This document shows, one piece after another, positions 27,101-37,309 of a stretch of 64,000 nucleotides of DNA (position 1 is the first letter of the stretch; each line of letters opens with the position of its first letter). A program made the position numbers and the translations under genes. This DNA comes from Parelaphostrongylus tenuis. Taxonomy: Eukaryota > Nematoda > Chromadorea > Rhabditida > Metastrongylidae. The notes under the pieces were generated by a model. That model searched no databases. It was given only the letters and a program-made list of their open reading frames with translations, and was not told the DNA's origin. The DNA lies in assembly GCA_019055375.1 (NCBI GenBank), contig JAHQIW010004330.1:1-64000 (forward strand). The letters run 5' to 3'.

Positions 27101-28324
27101 ATGTAGGTGAGGTGCCCTGGTGACCTTTCCAGGGACAGCCCTAAATTCGTCCAGCCTCTTCAAAACGTTTCATGGCTTTATAAAGCTTGTGTGTTGTAAC
27201 TTTTCACTTTGGCATTGTGGACCGTTTTCATTCACATCATGTGCAGCTCAACTACTGCAATGCGTTGATTTTCAAGATTCATAACTTGAGCACAGTTGCA
27301 AATAAAATATAAAAGATTTTACACGGAATCAAGCAAAGAATTCAATAAAGTTTTCAGCATCACTTGAAAAATAATATATCAGTGTCAAAACTAACAAAAT
27401 GCAAAATATCGCAACTCTCTGCTCGTCCTGTATAGATTGTGACTTCCCCTCATTCACACTCATTTTTAGCCCATGAGAAATATGTTTCCTGCTTTTTTTT
27501 AGAATTTTGGTAATCATACGATAGACTGAATCTCAAAATTTAGAATGGTTTATTTTTTCCAAGATGGCCTTTTCAGTGCGCTCATATTTAAAATAGGATT
27601 ATGCTTCACGCTCGCTCATTTTTCTTCTGGTTAGAGCTTTTCCCCTAGACTTTTAGCAATAACTCAATATCTTAAATCTCAAGGATTTCAACAAATGCTC
27701 TTGACTTTTGGAAACGACCTTTTAGAGCCCAAAAGCAGCCAAAAGAACACTGCGTTTAGCAGTTGATACGCATTTTTAGCCGACTAGGTTGCGTGAGTGG
27801 CTGTCACATCGATCGCGCAGGGCGATATACATATGGCGTGCGATATTTGCCATTGAATTCACGGTCTTTCGCTCACTTTCAAAAAACTTTAGATAAAACA
27901 TACGATTCTGATATTTCAAAATTTCCTCTATACTATCACATGTTTTCATGTGCAGGCTCAGACTGCTTATGCTGAACCTAGTAACGGTTTATTTGGCAAA
28001 ATGAAAACGAAAAGCAAATGCCTAAAAAATTACGATACACCAAAATTTTTCCTACAGCTACATTACATCGAAGCTTGAAAATTTCAACGAAACTGAGAAT
28101 AAAATCCAAAATAAATAATAGAAACACATGCAAAAAACGCGTCGAATGTGAAATATAATATTATTTTCAATGTTACAGCGTTATAAGAAGGCTGTTTCAG
28201 TAATAAAGTACTCCACTAAAGATTTCGAGATATAAATCTATCGAATGACTGCTAAAACTCTGAAAAGGCAGAAAACGGGTTTTTTCTAATTGAATGAAAA
28301 TGAGAGCGGAAAGGGGAAAGGTAT

Positions 28325-28376
<52 letters not shown>

Positions 28377-28433
28377 CATAGATGAATCATATGCATACGA
28401 ATACACATGCGCATGTACAATCTATGTGTATAA

Positions 28434-28481
<48 letters not shown>

Positions 28482-29141
28482 GTGTATACATAAATGACGA
28501 TTTGAAAGGTTTTTCAGATAGCGTCAATGGGATTTAAGACATTGGTCTCAATAAACGATTCTTTCATGTTCAGCAAAGACTGTTTTTTCAACATAAAATG
28601 TGGAAATCAGCAAGCTTTTATCAGCTTGAATTATCCTGTGTATATAAGAACCATACGATCAGTGATTCAATGATGGAGTGATCGCTAGCCCTCCTCTTCT
28701 CAATACTCCGTTTTCATATAAAACTGTAGAGAGCAATTCTGAATACTTTTTAGTGAGACACTATTTTCTTTAAATAAGTTTCATCAAAATGCAGCTTCAA
28801 TAATTCAGGAGATATTTCGAAATTAATACGTCCTGGCAGCTTATTTTAAGCCTTTTATGTGGTCTGTTATGACACTTGAAAGGTGTTAGACGTCTTTCGG
28901 TTTTCAGCCTCATCAGAAGCACAGTGTCTTTCGATCCAGTCACTTGCATGGTATAAAGAAATCGACGCCAAATTACACTCTGCTTTCTGTGAAAGGATCA
29001 TCTTGGCGTTTTTTCAGTGTTTATTGCCGATGAAAGGCTTAAGATGTGCTTCCAGGATGCATTAACTATTAGTGATTTCTCAAAATAGTTGAAATTGTTA
29101 AAATATATATGCATATATATGTATACATATATGCACATATT

Positions 29142-29174
<33 letters not shown>

Positions 29175-32100
29175 TAGCGTAATAATCGTTGGTCAAGCGA
29201 ACGGCAATCAACCGCCAATCACTCTGAAAGAACACCACGATGATCTTCCCATCGTGCGAATAGTGTAAGTAACTCGCCGTCTATTCCTCTATATGTAGAA
29301 AACATGGAGCTGACTGAACTGAAAGGCACCGCGCTATTAATGAGGTTGAACGGCCGGAACACGTGTTTAGCACGTTATAAGTGCTACAACAGATCTCATA
29401 AAAAGCTTAATATATGCTGCTGGGACGTACTAGTTTTAAGCGAGGTTTCAAAATAGTCTATTGAAAATGTTGATATACTTTTCAATATTGTTTTCCCAGA
29501 AAAATGTTTTTTACCTAGTGTTTTACTGCATTATTAGCCTGGTAAGGAGGAAACAGTTGGCAAAATGGACATGGAAAACTAACATGCCTGGACACCAGAC
29601 CTTCGTCATGGTTCAGTTACTCTAATCAATTTCTCTTCTCTAATTTCATTTGATTCTTTGCACAAAGCTTTGCATTTTTCGCTATGAGCTTTTCGTTGCT
29701 ATAGCCAATGCAGCTGCACGCTTATGTTATAAAGTTTCTACAAAGACATTTGTAATTGCTCTGCTATAACACCCAGTGTCCTTAGCACTGCTGTGAGCGC
29801 ATTTCGGATTAAGGAGGGAGAATATAGATAATTATACCAGATGTGTTCCTTATCAGAGTTATCTATAGCAGAAATCTCACAAAAGCTGACGAAAGAGCTA
29901 AAATATTGTGTTTTATTACAGCCTTAAACTGTAAAAAATGCCACAAAATCACCATACGTGCTCTTTCGTTTTTTGGCGAATACAAATGAGAAGCTCTAGC
30001 ACATTGTTTTCCGACAGTTGATTGATGGCGTGACTTGAAGTAAATCTATTTTTCAAGTGAACTGTACCTGAGATGAAAATAGGTCCTTGACCCCAATGTT
30101 GGCGCAGGAAATAATGGTTGGTTCATAGTCAGTAGCCATTCGCACTCTGAACTGTGGATTGTACTTCAAAAAAGTTTTGGTTACACCTATTTGAGATATG
30201 AGTACTACTACCCTTGAAGTATTAGCCCTGAGTAAGACACGATTACTATCGCTAAAAAACAAGTGCTCTAACTTGCCCGTAGAGTGATCAGTTCTGACAG
30301 AATCAAAAGAAAAGTCAAAGATGCAGCAAGTGGATAATGCCGAATCACTAAATGCTCGTTTCTAGGATGTGCTTAAGTCTCTGAGCGTGATCATCTATCA
30401 TATCCACGATTAAATTGTCATGTCGCCCTGTCTGCCAACTTTCTTCGGTCCCTTCGACACTTCTTATCCCTAGGAGGTTGATATAAGTCAATGTTATCAT
30501 TCAAAAAGTCCCCATAAAGATTTTCACAAATCACCTAAGTTGGAAAACACCTTTATCGACTTAGCAGGGGAAATGCAATTTCCATAAGATTGATTTGACA
30601 TTGTTTGAACGTCGTATTTTACTACCAGATTCTTGGTGTAATTTTGGCTTTATCTAATTATAATTATAATGCTCTGCATAGTGAAATGTTCTGCAGAAAA
30701 TTGCAGTAGGAGATGTAGAATGTTGTGCGTTCCACGTTCTAAGACTTGCTTGTCGGGTCGAATAACACTCCCATGGTTCTGAATTGAAATACACTATCTG
30801 AATTCGAATACACGATAAGCTTGACTTTTTAGGTTGCATCCAAGAAACGCTCCATTATAGAGCTTTCAAAGGTTTTTTTTCTTTGAAGTTTTCTGAAATC
30901 ATATATTTTACATGTGCACTTTTGTTGAAAACTTTAAAACACATTGTCGGTCGTCGGTTTGACCTCTTCCCTAAGGATATTCAAGCTAATCAACACTCAG
31001 GAATGGTGAATTCGTATCAGACTACATGGATATTATATTGAGCTATCATATTGATAGGCAACGCAAAATTATTGGGCCAACCAAATCTGCATGTATATGT
31101 CTCTAAAATGCTACCTACGAATGGAGTGGAATCATGGGTATACCACTTAAGGAATGTGACCCTGGTCGCTTTATCAACTATTTAGGCATTTACTTATCAA
31201 TTCATTCACTTCTGTTCATTTATTCAATCTTAAGGAGTCGAAAATCTAATGATATCATTATAAATGAAACCGGTTGAGATCCTCATCAGATTTCAATTGC
31301 AACTAAGTATGAATGGAGTAAGTGATACTAGTCATTTTCAATGATCGAACATTTCCTAGCTTTAGTTTGCAGTTCTGATTTGCTTATTTTGGGAGACATC
31401 AAAAAGTGTCTGAGTTGGTTTCATTATATCCTAGTTTCTAGTGGAGGTACACATATGAAATGCGTAGAATACAAAACTACACATATAAATGTCTAGTTAG
31501 AATTAAATGCCTTTTGGAAGCACATAATTTAGTTGGCTTGCTTCGCTCCCTCAATTCACATATTTTGAGCTGTTCGGATTTACAGTTTTTCCATATTGGC
31601 TGATCAGAAGTAAACTAACGTGCTCGATGAATACGAGGTTGAATCATTTAAGAAAGCCACCCGTGAGTTTCGTGAGTGAAACGATGTCACAATCTGTTAA
31701 CGCGAATATCTACGCTTGAGCTCGTCAGTAGGCACTTGGGCCAGTTTCTGCTCGATTTATTGACTATGATTTTAGTTTAATCGTATGTGTCTTGCTGAGG
31801 AAATGAAAATTAGTGAGGACAATGAACAATTACATATCGAATTTTCGAGAGAAGATTGATATCAGTCTTTCGATGTTGAATTCCAGGCACATTTCCAAGT
31901 GGACAGCAATCCGGATGGAGCCGATCTAGAACGAATAGCTAATATCACTGGTCTTAGCAAACGAGTAACCCAGGTGTGGTTTCAGGTAAGTTGATTGGTA
32001 TCTAGATGGTCAATCAATAATCACAGCAGTCACATAACTGCCAATCCTTAGTGCATGTTCGATTCCTACCGTTGCCCTGGATGCATCGTTGATGGACGAT

Positions 32101-33493
32101 GTTTGGGCTTATTTGTAAGCTCGTTAGATATCTGTCTTTTTTCATAGAAATGTGGAAAGGTGCTGAGGTATCATTTTTGATGGAGTTGCAAAATAGCAGT
32201 GATACGAATTTTCTGAATCTTATGACTGTCGGCTTCTAACGCAAATTCTCCTATTACTGGACACCTATCATAAGCGATGTATTGTACTGAGTTCAGATTT
32301 GAATATAGTCATACTAGTAGTATCTGATATCTAATACCCATGATCTCTATAACATCACCTAAGATAAATTTAGGCTAGACAGAAGGAAAGAGCAGCTCAA
32401 AATAATTTCATCCAGTTTACAGAACTCAAGGGCACGTCAGAAGAAATATCAAGGCAGTCGAAAAGGTGGTGAAGGCGCTTTGGACAGTACTCGTTCGTCT
32501 GATGGACCTGGTAGTCCGAGTCAAAAGAGTGAGGCCAGCAGTGACGGCATGTTTCCTAGTTCCGTCACGACAAGGTTAGGCCGTTTTAGAGATGATATAC
32601 GTACATTCATTGATTTACGCAGTGTTTTGATCAAATATCTCTTAAATCATGAATAGCAAAACATTACTCATGTTCTCATAATTTAATCCCAGCTCTTAAA
32701 TTATTTCAGAATCAGGGGATTGTTATACAAAATATATGAAATTTAATAACAATGAAACAATAGTACCCTTTAGTGTTCAACAAAGTGATTCTAGAACACG
32801 CTGGTTTGTCATAAAACCAGTTCCGATTTGACAGCATCGTCGTCAGCACAATGATATTACTTAGAAAATATGGTTGTTAAGAATTCAATAAGATTAGTGA
32901 AAAAGCAGAATAGCGCAATATTTTCGCCTGCTGCGTAGAGTACACGATACACGAAAATTTTGCTTGTTTATTACGCAATACATAGCGATCGACTGCTTGC
33001 ACCTGTGAACTCTGTCTTGTTTTGTAAGGCCTACTTCCGAGACTTCTCTGTGGCAGTGCTGATCGCTTTCTTATAAGACATTATATGATTTAACATAATG
33101 ATCGTAGGGTGCATGTATTTGAGGTTGAGCAACCTACAATACATTGTGTGTCTGGTTTAATCAAGGGCTTTCTCCCACGGATTCGTCCATCCTTTCCGGA
33201 TCGGCAAATTCGCAACACGGGCATGATGCATCAGTAGGACATGATAAATCGCTAGATGTGAATTTCATCACTTCTACGATACTTTGAATGAAGACGAATG
33301 CGTGATGTGTCCCCGAGGGATTGATCAATACCAAACGCCTAATCCCCGCGCCTTATTAATCATAGTCTATTAAGACAGAAAAATGACTGAGTGTATTCTA
33401 ATCTTGCTATTTGGAAAAAAATTCAGCATTTTCAGCGCTGAAGAAGCAATGACCGATTCTGCCGTCGTATTGGCATCGTTACATTACGAATAG
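11990..33493 (+). CDS. lim-4: LIM-homeodomain transcription factor LIM-4 (Lhx6/Lhx8 class), nine exons, complete
   Basis: DNA-binding neuronal identity regulator. Coding exons: 11990-12145, 13180-13250, 14285-14395, 18979-19095, 19454-19542, 19638-19711, 31887-31985, 32423-32574, 33436-33493. They total 927 nt, all phases agree, giving 308 aa. Order: acidic N-terminus (about 1-57), LIM1 (about 58-110, C-X2-C-X17-H-X2-C-X2-C-X2-C-X18-C-X2-C), LIM2 (about 115-165, ends C-X2-H), homeodomain (about 182-239, motif [15 protein letters not shown] with Q50 and N51), Ser-rich tail ending in a short acidic/hydrophobic peptide. LIM2 to homeodomain and the tail resemble C. elegans LIM-4 as I remember it; the [10 protein letters not shown] and KRVRTTFAE stretches are typical. 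The start is the only ATG in the open part of exon 1; an AG at 11977-11978 could be a spliced-leader or cis acceptor just upstream. An extra upstream exon cannot be excluded. Intron 6 is 12.2 kb. Confidence 0.93.
13180..13250 (+). CDS. lim-4: lim-4 exon 2 (first half of LIM1)
   Basis: Acceptor CCTTTTAG, donor GGAAG|GTATGA, phase 0 in and phase 2 out. Encodes the first zinc-binding pair of LIM1 (C-C-G-C-D) and the loop up to NGR. It joins in frame to exon 3, which starts with SWHESC. Confidence 0.92.
14285..14395 (+). CDS. lim-4: lim-4 exon 3 (rest of LIM1)
   Basis: Acceptor CTTCAG, donor GCACG|GTAAGT. Encodes [12 protein letters not shown] followed by the second zinc-binding module ending CRTCYA. 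Together with exon 2 all eight LIM1 zinc ligands are present. Confidence 0.95.
17255..17345 (+). mobile_element. tRNA-derived SINE head fragment
   Basis: Contains TTAGTGGCGCAGTGTTGATT, an A-box-like segment, and an eroded B-box region GATTTGAATCACTACC about 60 nt downstream. No SINE body recognised. Confidence 0.45.
18979..19095 (+). CDS. lim-4: lim-4 exon 4 (first half of LIM2)
   Basis: Acceptor CTTCCAG, donor AAAAG|GTAGGA. Encodes the LIM1-LIM2 linker QFGTK and then [36 protein letters not shown] is a hallmark of Lhx6/8-type LIM2. Confidence 0.96.
19454..19542 (+). CDS. lim-4: lim-4 exon 5 (end of LIM2)
   Basis: Acceptor GTTTTAG, donor CTCAG|GTAATT. Encodes [22 protein letters not shown] and then the linker VELIDGDS, completing the zinc ligands of LIM2 (C-X2-H). 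Confidence 0.96.
19638..19711 (+). CDS. lim-4: lim-4 exon 6 (homeodomain N-terminal arm and helix 1)
   Basis: Acceptor ATTTTAG, donor TTACAG|GTTATT. Encodes a basic linker and [16 protein letters not shown], the arm and first helix of the homeodomain. The following intron is 12.2 kb. Confidence 0.95.
20155..20545 (+). pseudogene. possible Penelope-like element N-terminal remnant
   Basis: The plus frame contains [18 protein letters not shown], which resembles the conserved lead-in (L-S-x-G-x-x-FALT) found before the reverse transcriptase of Penelope-like elements. Flanking residues are not recognisable. It is opposite in strand to the 24-25 kb copy. Tentative. Confidence 0.35.
21605..22110. 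mobile_element. foldback element with tRNA-like arms, family B, copy 2
   Basis: Has three related segments: a minus-oriented arm at 21625-21830 with B-box-like GCATTCGAACCCAG, then GATTCGTACCCAG near 21945, then GGGTTTGAATCGCAGCTGAC near 22010. Ends with the shared tail CATCATACCACCGCAGTAAG. TGTGCAAAAACATCTGCGTC is inverted against GACGCAAATGTTTTTGCACA. Confidence 0.75.
24080..25465 (-). pseudogene. Penelope-like retroelement, reverse transcriptase plus GIY-YIG endonuclease, decayed
   Basis: On the minus strand, from high to low coordinates: [13 protein letters not shown] (RT palm lead-in), [20 protein letters not shown] (equivalent of the GxAMGSxLAPxLA motif), then [15 protein letters not shown] and IKWYRKPS, then at 24384-24199 a Cys-rich stretch ending [14 protein letters not shown] followed by stop-IG where YIG is expected. 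RT followed by GIY-YIG is diagnostic of Penelope-like elements. Stops and frameshifts interrupt it, so it is inactive. Confidence 0.8.
25466..26015. other. intron sequence, nothing recognised
   Basis: Between the Penelope remnant and the SINE. GC is slightly higher than nearby and may be part of an older element; no motif recognised. Confidence 0.4.
26018..26290 (-). mobile_element. tRNA-derived SINE, copy 2 (minus)
   Basis: Same order as copy 1: on the plus strand GGATGCATCGTGCATTCGGC at the body end, ACCGATCCTGAGAAAAAATA in the middle, and an eroded B box (GGGAATCAGACTATGC) before an A-box remnant (CCAACCATACGTCACACGCG). Confidence 0.65.
26690..27265 (-). pseudogene. Tc1/mariner-superfamily transposase remnant
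   Basis: Minus-strand translation gives helix-turn-helix-like sequence with [20 protein letters not shown], a stop, then [20 protein letters not shown] and LSEVLFTDK, where LFTDE normally marks the first catalytic Asp. The downstream half is out of frame. A decayed copy, different from the mariner at 2.8 kb. Confidence 0.65.
28330..28484. repeat. TA dinucleotide microsatellites
   Basis: Two long TA runs (28330-28373 and 28437-28484) separated by a short mixed TG/TA segment. Self-complementary and likely unstable. Confidence 0.95.
28855..29465. mobile_element. family A foldback MITE split by a TA microsatellite (copy 4)
   Basis: Left arm at 28860-28940 (GTGGTCTGTTATGACACTTG, TTTCGGTTTTCAGCCTCATC). 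Right arm at 29315-29460 (AAAGGCACCGCGCTATTAAT, GGCCGGAACACGTGTTTAGC, ACAGATCTCATAAAAAGCTT). The size is close to other complete copies. A TA run sits inside at 29101-29171. Confidence 0.6.
29101..29171. repeat. TA-rich microsatellite
   Basis: Imperfect TA/ATGC repeats ending in a pure TA run just before GCTAGC. Confidence 0.9.
31887..31985 (+). CDS. lim-4: lim-4 exon 7 (homeodomain helices 1-3)
   Basis: Acceptor AATTCCAG, donor TTTCAG|GTAAGT, phase 0 at both ends. Encodes 33 residues from [15 protein letters not shown] to [13 protein letters not shown], including the start of the recognition helix. Confidence 0.96.
31986..33435. other. lim-4 introns 7-8
   Basis: Introns of 437 and 861 bp. 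Intron 8 contains a possible SINE tail near 33295-33350 (CCCCGAGGGATTGATCAATA). Nothing else recognised. Confidence 0.5.
32423..32574 (+). CDS. lim-4: lim-4 exon 8 (end of recognition helix and Ser-rich tail)
   Basis: Acceptor AGTTTACAG, donor ACAAG|GTTAGG. Starts [10 protein letters not shown], finishing the homeodomain, and continues into a Ser/Gly-rich tail with [19 protein letters not shown], which resembles my memory of the C. elegans LIM-4 tail. Confidence 0.93.
33436..33493 (+). CDS. lim-4: lim-4 exon 9 (C-terminus and stop)
   Basis: Acceptor TTTTCAG after the branch region. Encodes [18 protein letters not shown] and TAG at 33491-33493. The length, position and pattern (acidic, then DS-VV-L-SL) match the end of C. 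elegans LIM-4 from memory. Confidence 0.9.
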
Positions 33494-35135
33494 GACAGCG
33501 AATGCTTCGATATTTATCATAAAAACATAAAAGATTTGTGTCATATTATTTGTTGTTATGGTTTTTATCTTTATTTTAGATTGATATGTACAGTATCTCT
33601 CTGCGATCGTACTGTGTATGTATGTGTGAATGCGCGTGTGTGTGTGTGTGTCTGACACCAAGCCGCTCTCACTTATCTAGTCATTTCTTTTTGCAAGCTT
33701 AAATGTTCCCAATAGTAACCAGTAGTCGCTAAATTATTATCGATATTGTCAATTGATCTTTGGCTCATTATTTATGCCTGTACCATTTGTGATTTAAAGA
33801 TTATGAAGTCAAAAAATTGAATTACTTCATGTATTTGTTCTTGAAAGGTGCAATAGACCTCTACGACAAATCAAAAACCATACCCCTTAATGAAGAAAAA
33901 TTCTACGATCAAAACATGAGTGTTTGTTCCTTCCAAGCAATTTGCTCCTCGTATGCATACCTAAGCATACCTAACCATTATTTCAAATGGGCTTTGGAAA
34001 AATGTTGCATTTTGAAATATCATCAAGAATCAAATCTTACTTATTGAACCGGTTAACAGTTCAACAAAAAGAAAAGCCTTGGCCAGATCGTCGAATATGC
34101 TGGGGAGCCTAATATTATCACAAATGTTTAACGAGACCTTATTTCGATAAATACTGGGATTGATTCGCTAGGAGGTGAGCTAGTACTTTCCAATAAATAA
34201 TATGATTTTTTGGCAAATCGAATTGTAGGATTCACCCTAACACACACAAACGAAGAAATTGATATAGGCAACCAGGAATGTAATTACTCATTACCAAAAT
34301 GTCCAAGTCAACCCGTTGATATAGTAATGGCAAATTTTATTGCCTAAATTAACCTTTGGCTCTGTCATTTAGCTGGAGAACCGTCATGTTGTCTCACAAC
34401 CATTAGTGAAGAGAACCCTCACATGGCTCAAATTTGAACTTCACTATCATAACAAAATCTTCCCAGATGAATGGTTTTTCCAGAAAAGTTACTGAAGTAC
34501 TCTGATCAACTAATCAGAACTCAATGTCAGTGCGTGGATAAATTTCAAAGACAATTTCGTAACAATTTACAAAATCACGCCCAACTTCTCAGTGTCATAT
34601 TCTGTCAATATAGGTAAAGAATAATATTATTGATCGACTCTTTTGACAGAAAAAAGCCAAATTCAGTTTTATTGTTATGAATTATGTTTTAGTACAAAAA
34701 TGGACATGGTTCGAAGTAAACATTGATTGCTTATCGTTATTCTAGATAGTATAGTTTAAAAGTCATTGTTTGATGATGACGGTGTATGGTGTATGATTGA
34801 TGAACATCAAAAACGTATCGCTAATAGATTTCTAAATTAACATTCATAATGAATGTTCATGTGTCTATAGAAATATTTTCACACTTTACCTTCGAATGAA
34901 TGTTGTGTCAAGATCACTACGCATATGCCTTTGTAAAAGATGAACTGAAAAGGACGATACGTCCGCACAAGGTCACCACCAATTCACGCTTGCATATTTA
35001 TTGTAAATTGCTTTGCGCACCAACAGAAAAAGTAGGACTGACGGCTAGAATAAATTACTACAGTAACACTACACTATTTTTCACGCTTACACTGTTTGTG
35101 AACGGTGGTGAGACTGTGATAGTGACGGTGGCAGC
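33494..35135. other. lim-4 3' flank
   Basis: Follows the lim-4 stop. Contains a TG-rich tract (33615-33652) probably in the 3' UTR. The first AATAAA I notice is near 34190, so the 3' end may be distant or use a variant signal. No gene recognised. Confidence 0.5.
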
Positions 35136-35137
35136 TG

Positions 35138-35198
35138 CTGATGATGATGATGATCATGATCATGATGATAATGATGATATGATGATGATGACCGGTGG

Positions 35199-35231
<33 letters not shown>

Positions 35232-35262
35232 ATAATGATGACGAAGATAGTGATGAAGGCAA
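35138..35262. repeat. GAT/ATG triplet repeat region
   Basis: Imperfect GAT repeats with an interposed GGCAGCTGCTGCTGCTGATG. Short His/Met/Asp-rich open frames here are artefacts of the repeat. Confidence 0.9.
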
Positions 35263-35820
35263 GTACTCGAATGAAGGAAATTGACTGGACACTCTCAACT
35301 CTTTCAGCACGTTTTTCTCTTCGATTATCGTTCAGTATTGTCTCATCACTTCTCGTATCGAACTTGATCGGACGCGTAGAGCACTACACGCTCCAGTTTC
35401 TTCTTCATGTTATCGCCGATTTTCATGGCAAACCATTTTCAACCAACAATGCTTTTAGAAATGAGACACGATCGTTCGAAAGACGATCTCCTTTTTCCTC
35501 TAAAGAGTGTTTAATCCGTTTTTTTTCTTGATCCTTTCTCACATGATAGTCGTTCTTTTGAGGAAATCCTGTGCTAGGTGATAACAGTAATGTTAACCAC
35601 AGTCCTTCATCCTCGCATTGAATCATAAATATAAGTTGATTGGCTCCGTTTACTGTGTAATATGTTAAGTGAGTTTATCGAATCATTCATGTTTCTCTCA
35701 TTCTAACTGACTCATTCACTGGGTTATGGATCGAATGTGGTCTCGTAATCCATGAACCAACAGTACTGTTTTGCGAGTTATTTCGATCGATGAGGACTCT
35801 CGTCTTGGATTACAGTCGAC

Positions 35821-35844
35821 GTCGTCGTCGTCGTCGTCGTCGTC
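35821..35844. repeat. GTC triplet microsatellite
   Basis: Eight pure GTC units, preceded by GTCGAC. On the minus strand it would encode Asp in a 141-codon open frame (36141-35716) that I do not accept as a gene. Confidence 0.95.
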
Positions 35845-35992
35845 AGAGCTGGCGTAGATGAAACTTTCCATCAATGTTGACGATGTTCTCAGTTCATCTA
35901 TGCATAATATGTTTCTGTTTGATGATAGTGTTTGATATGGCGTGACCGAAGGTGAGGCAGCGCCGAAATTGATTAATTTAGAAGAAATGTGC

Positions 35993-36510
35993 ATGCAAAT
36001 TGCCAACCAGTTCTGGCCTACACTTGCCCCGTCCATTAGCCTGCATTTGACTATTGATTTGATTGGGGGTTGGGGCAAACCTAGTCGTGGTCGTTTCGTT
36101 CGTCTCTCAACGCAACTCTTTTTTTTTTCCCCGGTCGGCAACTATTTGCATTGATATGCGAACTCTCTAATACGACTAATTCAACACCACTTCTACACTA
36201 CCCCCATACGCACACTGATCGTCGAATATCTGGAAGGAACTCAACAGAGAGCACTTGTAGCTGTCTGAGTACGATTAGAATTAGCTACACACTAAGACAC
36301 TATACTTAACATTAGATGTCGACTTTTAGTAATCGCACATTGTCACGTGAGCAATAACTATCAAGCATGAACTTTTTGAAACGACAGCGAATTTCGCGCC
36401 CTAATCGCGCGATCTCATCGCGACGAGAGGCGACGCTTCTCGACATGTCGCGAATGCATAATTTGTCTAGTGAATTCGTCGCCCCGTCGTCGTCCGGCCG
36501 GTATGCAAAT
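35993..36510. promoter_or_regulatory. cluster of three exact POU octamer motifs, candidate enhancer
   Basis: ATGCAAAT at 35993-36000 and 36503-36510, and its complement ATTTGCAT at 36144-36151. The segment lies 6.6-7.1 kb before the first ceh-18 exon, in a stretch with few transposon relics. Octamers are the classic target of POU proteins of the Oct type. Regulatory role is inference only. Confidence 0.35.
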
Positions 36511-36535
36511 AGTGCGGTGCGCCCGATCGCTGTAT
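36385..36535. other. CpG-rich, GC-rich segment
   Basis: Unusually dense in CG dinucleotides (for example TTTCGCGCCCTAATCGCGCG and CGTCGCCCCGTCGTCGTCCG) in otherwise AT-rich DNA. Could be promoter-like or a conserved non-coding element; no coding frame is convincing. Confidence 0.4.
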
Positions 36536-37232
36536 AATTTTGTGTTTATCGAGACTTCACTCTCTGTCTGCCTATATGTAAACGAAGTCAGTGCCAACTA
36601 CCCAGCCAGCCCACCTCCTCCATTCAATCTGCATGGCTGTTTCAATCAATCCATACACTCTAGCTACCTACCTACACCTACATCACACCGTACTGCAGCG
36701 TTGTCTCTTTAATTAACAGCTGCTCTACAGCTACTAACGACGATTGTGTTGCCTTGCCATCATGAGCGCGACATGTAGAGATCATCCAGCTTTCAGCGTC
36801 TCCACACCAGACTGGCTCCATTAGCGTATTTGCCCTAGCGAGAAAAAACCATAAACTCGACATCGATTAAGAAGAACGTATGCTAATCAAAAGGTTCGAG
36901 TTGGAATATAATGTCCAATCTCGACATTTATTTATACTAATGATGAAGAAGCAAAATATCTCTTGTGTAATTTGCTATAAACGTAAAGCTCTTCACATAA
37001 TGATGCCGCTGGGATACCGTTATTTATTTAGCCGTTTTATTTCTCGCCATATTCCCAATCTTAACCATACTGAAACGTATAATTGATGGAAGTAATTAGT
37101 GTTAATACAGATTCTTAATTCCTCGCCATTACCGTATGTTTCGCGTAAGTTCAGAGAGTGTTATGAGGTTTTGTAAGGGCAGTGAGCGCAATATGCATCC
37201 TCTAATCTCTTCAGCATCGCGCTGCCAACTGC

Positions 37233-37254
37233 TAAGAAGAAGAAGAAGAAGAAG
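37233..37254. repeat. AAG triplet microsatellite
   Basis: About seven AAG units, followed by a degenerate GTCAGT-rich tract (37268-37295). Confidence 0.9.
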
Positions 37255-37309
37255 ACCTGGCTAGGTCGTCAGTAAGTCAGTGAGTCAGTCAGTTAGCCGG
37301 CCAGAGAAA

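Larger units (their letters stand above)
19712..31886. other. lim-4 intron 6, 12.2 kb, interrupting the homeobox
   Basis: Lies between codons for SVLQ and AHFQ. It holds Penelope-like sequence (20.2 and 24.1-25.5 kb), a foldback element (21.6-22.1), a SINE (26.0-26.3), a Tc1/mariner remnant (26.7-27.3), TA microsatellites (28.3-28.5, 29.1-29.2) and a family A MITE (28.85-29.46). The remaining stretches (20.55-21.6, 22.1-24.1, 27.3-28.3, 29.5-31.9 kb) show nothing I can support. Confidence 0.85.

Noticed and set aside
35716..36141. Minus-strand 141-codon open frame with an Asp run
   Set aside because: Driven partly by a GTC microsatellite; no domain, no splice context and no conserved look.
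11467..36180. Shared CTCTAATACGACTAAT at 11467 and 36165, resembling part of a phage T7 promoter
   Set aside because: Only the first half of that promoter is matched, the context is nematode intergenic DNA, and two copies of a 16-mer in 64 kb of repeat-rich DNA need no such explanation.
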